Assembly: GCA_964507445.1 (NCBI GenBank)
Contig: CAZDQF010000014.1
Coordinates: forward strand, 1-64,000
Reading direction: 5' to 3'
Length of the DNA stretch: 64,000 bases
Origin: GCA-2683135 sp964507445
GTDB lineage: Bacteria; Planctomycetota; GCA-002687715
In this document: in pieces, positions 56,424 to 63,636 of the stretch
Layout of the letters: each line of letters begins with the position of its first letter
Numbering within the stretch: the first letter of the stretch is position 1
Made by a program: the position numbers and the translations under genes
The notes under the pieces: generated by a model
Databases searched by the model: none
Seen by the model: only the letters and a program-made list of their open reading frames with translations
What the model was told of the DNA's origin: nothing

Positions 56424-57952
56424 GAGGCGGAGCAGACAAGAGGAGCCAGGGATGCTCACAGTCATCGCGAGGTCCATCGACCGACTGGTCCGGTGGTTTA
56501 CGGAGTACTGATCAGGGCCCGTCCGGTGGCAGCCCGGCGGAGGGGGCTTCGCTCGCGGACATCGTCCGCGCGCTCGGCGCGAGGAGCGTCGAGCGAGTGC
56601 CCTCCGTGGCGGTGACCGGTGTCGCCTGCGAGCCGGCCGAGGTTCGTCCCGGAGATCTTTACATCGCGCTGCGCGACGGGCGGGAAGAGGCCGCTGCGGT
56701 CGCGGTGGAGCGAGGGGCCATCGCCGTGGTGTCAGAGGGGCGACCCGCGGCGGTCTCCGGGGTCCCGGTGATGGTGGTGCCGGACGCCGTGCGAGCCCTC
56801 GGGCACGCGGCGGCGCGGGTCTTCGGGACGCCGGCTCGTGGGGTGCAGACCTGCGGCGTCACGGGGACGTCCGGCGCGTCAGCGGTCGCGCGACTGGCGG
56901 TGGCGGGGCTGGAGGAGGCGGGCTACGAGAGCGGCCTCGTGAGCCGCGCGCAGGGGCGCGGCCCCACCTCCCACCGTCTCCAGAGGCGGCTCTCCGTTCT
57001 CCGTCAGGCGGGCGCCAACGCGTGCGTGCTCGAGGCGTCCTCCCGGGACCTCGCGGACGGTCGGTTCGAGGGGATGGCCTTCGACAGCGGCGTCTTCCTC
57101 GGCCTCAGGAGAGGCGGCACCGAGCGTGGGGTGGCGGACCCGTTGGACGCCAAGATGGACCTGTTCCGGGGCCTGGCCCCCAACTCCGTGGCGGCGCTGA
57201 ATCGCGATGACCCGGCGTGGGAGCTGATGGCGGAGGAGACCCGGGCCAAGGTGATCACGTTCGGCACGGACCCGCAGGCGCACGTCCGCGCCAGGGTCTG
57301 CAGGATGGACCTGGACGGGGTGGCCCTTGACGTCCGGACCCCCGTGGGCACGGTGGCAATGGAGTCCTCTCTGGTGGGCCCTGACCATGTGGTGAACATG
57401 GTCGGAGCGCTCTGCGTAGGCCTCACCCTCGGAGCTGACCTGGACGAGATGGCCCGAGGGATCACTCGCCAGCGACGGGTCCCCAACGTCCTGGAGGCGG
57501 TCCCCGTGCCCTCGCCTTACAGCGTGTTCCTGGACGGCGCGCGGGACCCGCGGGAGTTCACGGAGGTGCTGCTGTCTCTGCGTCCCCTGGTACGGGGGAG
57601 GCTGTTCGTCGTGGTCGGTCCTCCTGAGGATCACGACGCGGAGCGCAGGGCCATGGCGGCGGCGGCGGAGCGGGCGGCGGACGCCGTCGTGGTGACCCGC
57701 GGTCCCCGCACTTCAGAGAACCCCATGGCCGCCATCGGGCAGATGATGAGGGGATTCCAGCGCCCTTGTCGGGTGTTGTTGGAGCCGAGCCGTCGTCGCG
57801 CCGTGGAGGCCGCTCTGGAGCACGCCGCTCCGCAGGACGTGGTGCTGCTGATCAGCGCCGGTGACGGCGCTCTCGAGCGTCGCGCGGTCAGGGACTGGTT
57901 CCTGGAGGACCTGGAGGCGGAGGCCCACGGGGCGTCCGTGGAGGAGAGGTGA
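56420..57952 (+). CDS. MurE-like Mur-ligase-family pseudoenzyme
   Basis: The 510-residue protein has full MurE length, MurE position and MurE-like order of blocks. True MurE adds the third amino acid to UDP-MurNAc-dipeptide. Here the ATP P-loop GTNGKT is replaced by GTSGAS (residues 149-154; lysine lost). The NLTRDHLDYHG-type block reads GLRRGGTERGV, YAHTPD reads DGARDP (372-377), DNPR reads GPRTSENP, and AGKGHE reads SAGDGALE. The site of the carbamylated lysine may survive (DAKMDLF). The frame is uninterrupted and composition matches the neighbours, so it looks maintained, not decaying. I infer a structural or regulatory role. The start is the ATG overlapping the ftsI stop; the first ~45 residues are low-complexity. 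Confidence 0.75.
   Translation: MRGGADKRSQGCSQSSRGPSTDWSGGLRSTDQGPSGGSPAEGASLADIVRALGARSVERVPSVAVTGVACEPAEVRPGDLYIALRDGREEAAAVAVERGAIAVVSEGRPAAVSGVPVMVVPDAVRALGHAAARVFGTPARGVQTCGVTGTSGASAVARLAVAGLEEAGYESGLVSRAQGRGPTSHRLQRRLSVLRQAGANACVLEASSRDLADGRFEGMAFDSGVFLGLRRGGTERGVADPLDAKMDLFRGLAPNSVAALNRDDPAWELMAEETRAKVITFGTDPQAHVRARVCRMDLDGVALDVRTPVGTVAMESSLVGPDHVVNMVGALCVGLTLGADLDEMARGITRQRRVPNVLEAVPVPSPYSVFLDGARDPREFTEVLLSLRPLVRGRLFVVVGPPEDHDAERRAMAAAAERAADAVVVTRGPRTSENPMAAIGQMMRGFQRPCRVLLEPSRRRAVEAALEHAAPQDVVLLISAGDGALERRAVRDWFLEDLEAEAHGASVEER
56452..56511 (+). CDS. Possible 19-residue peptide between ftsI and the murE-like gene
   Basis: This tiny ORF (MLTVIARSIDRLVRWFTEY) has a strong AGGAG Shine-Dalgarno 7 nt before its ATG, better than any site for the overlapping murE-like frame. 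The sequence would form a short amphipathic basic helix. It could be a real small protein, a leader peptide or a translational-coupling device. Such short ORFs arise easily by chance. Confidence 0.3.
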   Translation: MLTVIARSIDRLVRWFTEY

Positions 57953-59283
57953 TCCCGGTGCTCGTCAGCGAATTGACCGACGCCCTCGGGGCACCTCATC
58001 GCCAGGAGGCGACCATCACCGGCCTCTCGGTGGACAGCCGTACGGTGGCGCGAGGTGATTGCTTCTTCGCGCTGAAGGGCCCACGAGTGGACGGGGCTCG
58101 CTTCATCCCGGCCGCCCTGGAACGTGGCGCCGTCCTGTGCGTGGGTGGTCCGGATGCGCCGGATGACGACCGGGTGTGCACGGTCGCGGACCCGCTGCGC
58201 GCGCTCGGCGTGTTCGGTCAGGTGATCCGTGAGCGGTTCACCGGGCCGGTGGTGGGGATCACGGGTTCCGCGGGAAAGACCACCGTCAAGGAGATGCTGC
58301 GGACCCTCGTGGGGCCGAGCATGGCCGCGGTCTTCCCCGAGCGATCCCACAACAACTTCGAAGGGGTCCCCCGCACATTGGCCGGTCTGCGACCGGACAC
58401 GGAGCTGTGCGTGGTGGAGCTGGGCACCAACGCTCCGGGGGAGATCGCCGCCCTGGCCGCCATCTCCCGGCCCACCCTCGGGGTCCTCACCGCCATCGGA
58501 GCTGCCCACCTTGAGGGGTTGGGCTCCGTGTCCGGTGTCCTGGACGAGAAGCTCTCACTCGCGCGTGCGTTACCCGCAGGCTCGAGGTTGGTCGTGAACG
58601 CGGACGATTCCCATCTGGCGACCGCTACCTATCCCGACGGCCTCGAGATCGTGCGCGTGGGTCTGACCCCGGCTGAAGGCGTGATCGCGCCACCCGTTGA
58701 TCGTGTACCGGGTGAGCTGCCCGTGGGGAGCGGGACGGCTCGACACCGGCTCGGCACGCGCGTCCTGGAGCGAAACCTGTGGATCGCCATCCAGGTCGCG
58801 CGTGTTCTGGGCCTGGACGACGCGGCGGTGGCGGCCGCGGTCCCCCGTGTGGGGGCCGCGCCGCTGCGCGGAGAGGTGCGGGAGGAGGGGGACACGACCC
58901 TCATCCTGGATTGCTACAACGCCAACCCCCTGTCCCTCGGGGTCGCCCTGGAGGACCTGGGACGACGAGCCGGTCGGCGGGTGGCCGTGCTGGGAGAGAT
59001 GCTCGAGCTGGGCGCCCTCGCGGACAGCGCGCACCGGGACATGGGGGCGAAGGCCGCCGCCGTCGACCTCGATCGTCTCTTGTTCGTCGGTCCCTCCGGA
59101 CCGGCCTTGCGGGAGGGCTTCCTGGCCGCTGGTGGTGACGACCGCAAGGTGGGCTTGTTCCCTGACGTGGACGCGGCGCGCGCGGCGTTCCGCGCAGCCG
59201 TGGCGGGCGGAGGCAGCGTCCTGTTGAAGGCCTCCCGAGGGACCGCGCTCGAGCGGCTGCTGGAGGAGGGGCACCATGGCTGA
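57949..59283 (+). CDS. murF: UDP-N-acetylmuramoyl-tripeptide--D-alanyl-D-alanine ligase
   Basis: MurF adds D-Ala-D-Ala to complete the peptidoglycan pentapeptide precursor. The 444 residues keep all catalytic motifs: GLSVDSRTV in the N-terminal domain, the P-loop GITGSAGKTT (Lys110), SHNNFEGVPRTL, VVELGTNAPGEI, IGAAHLEGLGS, and the C-terminal LDCYNANPLSLGVAL. This contrasts with the degenerate neighbour at 56420. It begins at GTG overlapping that gene's stop, and its end overlaps ftsW by 8 bp. In most clusters mraY and murD follow; both are missing here. Confidence 0.95.
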   Translation: MIPVLVSELTDALGAPHRQEATITGLSVDSRTVARGDCFFALKGPRVDGARFIPAALERGAVLCVGGPDAPDDDRVCTVADPLRALGVFGQVIRERFTGPVVGITGSAGKTTVKEMLRTLVGPSMAAVFPERSHNNFEGVPRTLAGLRPDTELCVVELGTNAPGEIAALAAISRPTLGVLTAIGAAHLEGLGSVSGVLDEKLSLARALPAGSRLVVNADDSHLATATYPDGLEIVRVGLTPAEGVIAPPVDRVPGELPVGSGTARHRLGTRVLERNLWIAIQVARVLGLDDAAVAAAVPRVGAAPLRGEVREEGDTTLILDCYNANPLSLGVALEDLGRRAGRRVAVLGEMLELGALADSAHRDMGAKAAAVDLDRLLFVGPSGPALREGFLAAGGDDRKVGLFPDVDAARAAFRAAVAGGGSVLLKASRGTALERLLEEGHHG

Positions 59284-60388
59284 GCTCTTCCTGACCAGAG
59301 GAGGCAGCGCTCGAAACTCGGCCGCCAGGGTGGCCCTCTGCGCCGTCTCCCTGGTCCTGGTGGGCATGCTCGTCCAGCTGGCGGTGACCACCACGAGGTC
59401 CGTGGACCCGTATCGCTTCGTGATGAGGCAGGGCCTGTACGGAGGCCTCGCCGTGTTCCTGGGCACGGCTGCGTTCCTGTTCGGTTATCGGCGGGCGGTG
59501 GAGTGCTCGCGCATGCTGCTGGTGGTGACCTGGGCGCTGCTGGGGCTGCTCCTCATCCCCGGCTTCGCTCACGTCGGAGGTGGGTCCGCGCGCTGGATCA
59601 TGCTCGGTGATCTGGGTCACCTGCAGCCGTCCGAGGTGGCGAAGGTGGTGCTCATCCTGTTCTTCTCGGGGTTCGCCGCCACCAAGGGAGAGGCCCTGTC
59701 CGACTTCCGGACCGGGTTCGTCCCGGCCATGACCTACGTCGCCGTGACCGCGTTGCTGGTCGCGCTGGAGCCCGACCTGGGGCAGACCGTCTTCCTGGTG
59801 GCGCTCTCCGCCGCGGTGCTCATGGTGAACGGTCTCAAGGTACGTCACTTCCTCCCGGCCTTCGCCCTGACGGTGCCGTTGCTGTTCCTGGGCATGCGTG
59901 AGAAGTGGGCCTACATCAACGAACGCGTGGAGGGGTTCCTGGCAGGGAGCCACTACCAGGTGGAGCAGGGGCTCCACTTCCTGGCCTCCGGAGGGGCGAC
60001 AGGACAGGCCCTCGGCGACGGCAGGGCGCACCTGTTCGTCCCGGAGATCCGCAACGACTTCGCGCTCGTGGCGATCGGTGAGCACGGAGGTTTCATCGGT
60101 TGCCTGCTCATCATCGGGCTCTTCCTGGTCCTGGTGCACCAGGGGGTTCGGGTGGCGCTGCTGGCGCGGGACCGCGTCGGCTTCTCCGTGGCCTTCGGCC
60201 TCGCCCTGATGATCGGGCTGCAGGCGTCGGTGAACATCGCCGTGGTCACGGGGCTGGTGCCTCCCAAGGGGATCAGCCTGCCGTTCGTCTCCTTCGGCGG
60301 CTCCTCCATGCTGGTCAACGCAGTCGCGATCGGGTTGCTGGCGTCCGTCGCTGCGGACGCTCGCGCTCCCAAGGAGGCGACGGCATGA
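59276..60388 (+). CDS. ftsW: SEDS-family peptidoglycan glycosyltransferase FtsW
   Basis: FtsW polymerises lipid II at the septum with FtsI. The 370 residues contain about nine or ten membrane helices and the SEDS signatures GGGSARWIMLGDLGHLQPSEVAKVVLILF, ALEPDLGQTVFLVAL, PEIRNDFALVAIGEHGGFIGCLLIIGLF and GLVPPKGISLPFVSFGGSSML. It could be named RodA, but neighbouring ftsI and ftsQ favour FtsW. It overlaps murF by 8 bp. The 172-bp gap that follows is the largest inside the cluster apart from the murB-62450 gap. Confidence 0.9.
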   Translation: MAELFLTRGGSARNSAARVALCAVSLVLVGMLVQLAVTTTRSVDPYRFVMRQGLYGGLAVFLGTAAFLFGYRRAVECSRMLLVVTWALLGLLLIPGFAHVGGGSARWIMLGDLGHLQPSEVAKVVLILFFSGFAATKGEALSDFRTGFVPAMTYVAVTALLVALEPDLGQTVFLVALSAAVLMVNGLKVRHFLPAFALTVPLLFLGMREKWAYINERVEGFLAGSHYQVEQGLHFLASGGATGQALGDGRAHLFVPEIRNDFALVAIGEHGGFIGCLLIIGLFLVLVHQGVRVALLARDRVGFSVAFGLALMIGLQASVNIAVVTGLVPPKGISLPFVSFGGSSMLVNAVAIGLLASVAADARAPKEATA

Positions 60389-60427
60389 ATCACTCAACAT
60401 CTCATCGCGAGATTCTGGAACACACGG

Positions 60428-60537
60428 GGAGCTCCCGGGCCCGGCGGCCACGCTCCCATCTCACACCTGGTACATCGCGCAAGACAACGAATTGTTTCTT
60501 CAACACGCCTCATCACCGCCGGGCCCGGGAGAGCTCC
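60428..60537. repeat. Large imperfect inverted repeat between ftsW and the LysM gene
   Basis: GGAGCT plus CCCGGGCCCGGCGG (60428-60447) pairs with CCGCCGGGCCCGGG, a 2-nt bulge, then AGCTCC (60516-60537): 20 base pairs around a 68-nt loop. The loop is AT-richer (CGAATTGTTTCTTCAAC) than its surroundings. It could be a folded mRNA element controlling the LysM gene, whose Shine-Dalgarno follows at about 60548. Confidence 0.6.
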
Positions 60538-60560
60538 ATCATTCAACGGGAGGTCAGGAC

Positions 60561-61220
60561 ATGACCATGCCTCCGGAGAAAGTGACGGTCCTCGTCATCA
60601 CCGCGGTCATCGCGGTCCTCGTCAGCGTCACGGTGCTCAAGAGCCCGGAGCGCGTGGACCGTGATCGGGAGACGGTCTGGGAGGAGGACTCCTTCGAGGA
60701 GCTCTATGACCCGCCCGCGCAGGCGGACGTGGCCTCCTTGCGACGAGGCGAGCATCGGACGCGGATCGTGGCGCCGCCTCCCCCCGCCGCGAGGCCTGAG
60801 GCGGGGCCCGTCAGAGATCGCGCCGCGGTCCCTCTCTTCGAGACGCACACCGTGCTTCGCGGCGAGACCCTGGGGTCCATCGCCCGTCGCTACTACGGCA
60901 AGAGCTCCATGTGGAGGGTCGTCGCCAAGGCCAATTACGGGGTCAATCCGAAGCGCCTCAAGCCTGGTCAGCGGCTCAAGATACCCAGCGCCCAGGGTCG
61001 TCGCCGGGTGGGCGGAGAGCCCGCGCCGCGTCCGGTGGCGGCCTCCGACGGAGGGCGGTGGCATACGGTCGCCCGGGGCGAGAGCCTCGAGACCATCGCC
61101 CGGCGCAGGCTCGGTCGCGGGAGCGCCTGGCGTCGGATCTACGACGCCAATCGTACGCGGATCAGCAGCCCGGACGCCATCAGGATCGGGCAGCGTTTGC
61201 GGATCCCGGTGGCTCACTGA
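60561..61220 (+). CDS. Membrane-anchored protein with two LysM domains
   Basis: This 219-residue protein has one N-terminal membrane helix (VTVLVITAVIAVLVSVTVL), a charged Pro-rich linker, and two LysM domains. The first (about 94-141) reads THTVLRGETLGSIARRYYGKSSMWRVVAKAN...LKPGQRLKIP. The second (about 167-215) reads WHTVARGESLETIARRRLGRGSAWRRIYDAN...IRIGQRLRIP. LysM binds N-acetylglucosamine polymers such as peptidoglycan, so the protein probably tethers the membrane to the wall at division sites, given its place between ftsW and murB. No enzymatic domain is present. The start is the ATG at 60561 with GGGAGGT upstream. Confidence 0.85.
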   Translation: MTMPPEKVTVLVITAVIAVLVSVTVLKSPERVDRDRETVWEEDSFEELYDPPAQADVASLRRGEHRTRIVAPPPPAARPEAGPVRDRAAVPLFETHTVLRGETLGSIARRYYGKSSMWRVVAKANYGVNPKRLKPGQRLKIPSAQGRRRVGGEPAPRPVAASDGGRWHTVARGESLETIARRRLGRGSAWRRIYDANRTRISSPDAIRIGQRLRIPVAH

Positions 61221-61333
61221 CGCCGTTGTTTCCGGGGGAGCCCGGCGGGCGGGTTGGTGCGCCGGGGCTCGAAGGTGTAGCCTGCCACCGGATCGAGGGC
61301 ACTTGGAAGTCGGCCGACGATCGGGAGGTGTCA

Positions 61334-62212
61334 ATGGGGTGGGCTCGGGACTTCGCGGCGAGCATCCAGCGGGACGCGGACCTCAGCGAGCGTGTCACGA
61401 TCCGTGCCGGCGGCCGCGCCCGATGGCTGGTTGAGCCTCGGACCGCGGAGGAGACCGGCGCGCTGCTGGATCGGCTGTCCGGCGAGGGGTGCCGTTGGCG
61501 CGTGCTCGGCGGCGGCAGCAACGTGCTCCCGCCCGACGGCGTGCTGGACGACGTGGTCATCCATCCCGCCAGGATGGACTGGTTCGACGTGGACGGCGAC
61601 CAGGTCTCGGTGGGCGCCGGACTCGCCACACCGAAGCTGGTGGCCCGGTGCAGTGAGGCCGGTCTGGCGGGAGTGCACGTGCTGGCGGGGGTGCCGGGTC
61701 AGGTCGGCGGGGCCGTGGCCATGAACGCTGGGACCCGTCACGGCGAGATGTGCGAGTCCGTCCAGGGGGTCCATGTCGTCCTCGCCGACGGCCGGTTGGT
61801 GACCCTGACCAGGGGAGACCTGCGATTCGGCTATCGTTCCGCGCAGGTGCCGCCCGGGGCGGTCATCTGCGGGGTCACGCTCGGGCTGCAGCCGGTGGAA
61901 GACCGACGGGAGTTGAGGCGGACCGTGGGGCGCTACATCAAAGAGAAGAACGCGGTGCAGCCCACCCGCAGCTGGAACTTCGGCTGCATGTTCAAGAACC
62001 CGGAGGGCCAGAAGGCCGGAGTGCTCCTGGATCGAGCGGGCCTGAAGGGTCTGCAGCGCGGCGGCGCCCGGATCTCGCCGCTGCACGCCAACTTCGTCGA
62101 GAACGTGGAGGAGGCGCGGTCGGAGGACGTCCTCTGGCTCTTGCAGCAGTCGGAAGTCCGGGTGCTGGAGCACGCCGGGGTGCGGCTGGAGCGGGAGGTC
62201 CGGACCTGGTGA
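61334..62212 (+). CDS. murB: UDP-N-acetylenolpyruvoylglucosamine reductase
   Basis: MurB is the FAD enzyme that reduces UDP-GlcNAc-enolpyruvate to UDP-MurNAc. The 292 residues match the family: VTIRAGGRARWLVEP, RVLGGGSNVLPPDG, GVPGQVGGAVAMNAGTRHGEM, FGYRSAQVP, and GCMFKNPEGQKAGVLLDRAGLKG followed by SPLHANFVEN. The serine proton donor of E. coli MurB (GSFFKNP) is cysteine here (Cys218 in GCMFKNP), a substitution I believe occurs in other MurB branches. The start is the ATG at 61334, with GGGAGGTG upstream. The 113-bp gap before it has no supported feature beyond a weak TTGGTG-18-TAGCCT. Confidence 0.94.
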   Translation: MGWARDFAASIQRDADLSERVTIRAGGRARWLVEPRTAEETGALLDRLSGEGCRWRVLGGGSNVLPPDGVLDDVVIHPARMDWFDVDGDQVSVGAGLATPKLVARCSEAGLAGVHVLAGVPGQVGGAVAMNAGTRHGEMCESVQGVHVVLADGRLVTLTRGDLRFGYRSAQVPPGAVICGVTLGLQPVEDRRELRRTVGRYIKEKNAVQPTRSWNFGCMFKNPEGQKAGVLLDRAGLKGLQRGGARISPLHANFVENVEEARSEDVLWLLQQSEVRVLEHAGVRLEREVRTW

Positions 62213-62302
62213 GGCCCGGCCGGAAATCCGCTCTGGGCCCAACAGACCGCCATATATAGGGGGTCAGGGCCCCTGCTACACCGTGCCCTGTTGCATGTTC
62301 GA

Positions 62303-62314
62303 ATCCCCGGGGAT
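62303..62314. promoter_or_regulatory. 12-bp palindrome ATCCCCGGGGAT
   Basis: A perfect palindrome in the 237-bp gap between murB and the 79-residue ORF, 20 bp after an extended -10-like TGC-TACACC (62274-62282). It is an operator candidate. No gene is supported in 62213-62449. Confidence 0.3.
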
Positions 62315-62449
62315 ATGCTCTGACCCTGCCACTCGCGGCCTCACTGCCATTCCATGGCTGGTCGCCGCGCGCGATGGCGAGCCACTATCGGTCGTGTTTG
62401 TGATGTCTGCCCTTTGCAATAGAGCGGGGCAGGTCTGGGGGATATCCAC

Positions 62450-62689
62450 ATGGAAATGGGCAAGTTCGTTGATCGTCGTCTCCACCCGGTTCGCATCCTG
62501 CTTGGGCTGCTCAACCATGAGATGGAGCTCGCCAGGGGCGAGAACACGTTGACCCTCGATCGCGAGGTGGTGCGCAGCCTGATCGAGACCGTGACGCTGT
62601 TCGTCGAGGACTTCGAGGTCAGCAACCGCGCCATGCGGGATCAGCAGCAGAAGAAGTTCGCGCAGGCTGGCGGCGCCAAGGTCGGCTGA
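62450..62689 (+). CDS. Hypothetical 79-residue protein between murB and ftsQ
   Basis: I do not recognise a family. The protein starts MEMGKFVDRRLHPVRILLGLLNHEMELARGE, is predicted mostly helical and charged, and ends in a Gln/Lys-rich tail (DQQQKKFAQ). It has no signal peptide or membrane helix, so it is probably cytoplasmic. GGGGGAT lies about 9 nt before the ATG. Its position in a division cluster suggests a division-related role, but that is guilt by association only. Confidence 0.6.
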   Translation: MEMGKFVDRRLHPVRILLGLLNHEMELARGENTLTLDREVVRSLIETVTLFVEDFEVSNRAMRDQQQKKFAQAGGAKVG

Positions 62690-62724
62690 TCCCGCCACCT
62701 TCGCGGAAGGGCAGCTGACTCGAG

Positions 62725-63600
62725 ATGAGGCGTGCGCTGGCCGCCAACGGTGGTGCAGCCGCCGTTCTCGTGACGCCGATCGTGGCCCTGCTGATCTTCC
62801 TGCTGACCGACATGGTCAAGGAGAGGATCGCGGCCACGCCGCGGTTCCGGGTGTCGTCCGCGTACTTCGACGTACGCGGCGCCCCGGATCACCTGCCGGC
62901 CGGGTTCGCCCAGTCCATGGGCGACTTCCCGGTGCTCGACCGTCCCCGGTCCATCCTTGATCCGGAGCTCCCGCGGATCGTCCGCTCCCGCCTCGAAGCC
63001 CACCCCTGGGTTCGGCGAGTCGTCGGGGTACGGCGCCGCTTCCCGAACCTCATCGATCTCGACGTGCGGCTCCGTCGAGCTCTCGGCGTCTTCCGCGTCG
63101 AAGGTGAGCGACTGGCGCTGGATGGTGAGGGGGTGGTGCTCGAGGAACACACCCGTCTGGCGCCTCCGCGATTGCCCTGGATCACGACCCCCGGAGCGCC
63201 GATCTCGTTCGTGCCGACCCGCGGTCACCGCTTCGCCGAAGGCGGCGCGGTGCAGGAGGCGCTCGGGGTCCTGGAGGAGCTCGAGCGTGTGGCGGACCAC
63301 CCAGCCCTCGACCACCTGAGGCTCCGTGAGGTCTGCGTCGGCAGGGCGGGACGACCACGTGAACTGGGTGACAGCGACATCCGGCTGGTCTTCGACACCG
63401 GGGTCGAGGTGCTCTGGGGGCGCTCGCCCCGCTCGGCGGCGGGCCTCGTGGAGCTCCCCGCCAGCACCAAGCTCGACCACCTGGCCAGGGTGCAGCGCAC
63501 CTGGCCGGGGCTGGTCTCCGTGAAGCTGGTGGATCTGCGCTTCGAGCGTCCGGAGGTGCAGCGGGCCGCGCCGCCCGTCGCCGCCCCCGGCGGTGGTTAG
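62725..63600 (+). CDS. ftsQ: Cell division protein FtsQ/DivIB-like
   Basis: FtsQ is a bitopic division protein with a periplasmic POTRA and beta domain that recruits FtsL and FtsB. The 291 residues have one membrane helix (AAAVLVTPIVALLIFLLTDMV, about 11-31). A POTRA-to-beta junction typical of FtsQ follows (HPWVRRVVGVRRRFPNLIDLDVRLRRALGVFRVEG, LALDGEGVVL), and the C-terminal strand VKLVDLRFERPEVQR matches the family ending VDLRYP...R. It lies 35 bp after the 79-residue ORF. In standard clusters ftsA and ftsZ follow; here a different membrane gene does. Confidence 0.85.
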   Translation: MRRALAANGGAAAVLVTPIVALLIFLLTDMVKERIAATPRFRVSSAYFDVRGAPDHLPAGFAQSMGDFPVLDRPRSILDPELPRIVRSRLEAHPWVRRVVGVRRRFPNLIDLDVRLRRALGVFRVEGERLALDGEGVVLEEHTRLAPPRLPWITTPGAPISFVPTRGHRFAEGGAVQEALGVLEELERVADHPALDHLRLREVCVGRAGRPRELGDSDIRLVFDTGVEVLWGRSPRSAAGLVELPASTKLDHLARVQRTWPGLVSVKLVDLRFERPEVQRAAPPVAAPGGG

Positions 63601-63621
63601 CCGCGAGGCCGCCGGCTCGCC

Positions 63622-63630
63622 TGCTACAGT
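63622..63630 (+). promoter_or_regulatory. Extended -10-like element TGC-TACAGT
   Basis: TGC plus TACAGT ends 6 nt before the ATG at 63637, and there is no Shine-Dalgarno. This matches the arrangement before the LamG cassette and would give a leaderless transcript. No -35 element is evident. Confidence 0.35.
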
Positions 63631-63636
63631 TCGCCC

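Noticed and set aside
62297..62314. TTCGAATCCCC resembling a tRNA T arm
   Set aside because: No acceptor, D or anticodon arms can be drawn around it; it is part of a palindrome.
62283..62552. 89-codon frame before the 79-residue ORF
   Set aside because: Cys/Trp/Ser-rich without a Shine-Dalgarno; overlaps the better-supported ORF at 62450 in another frame.
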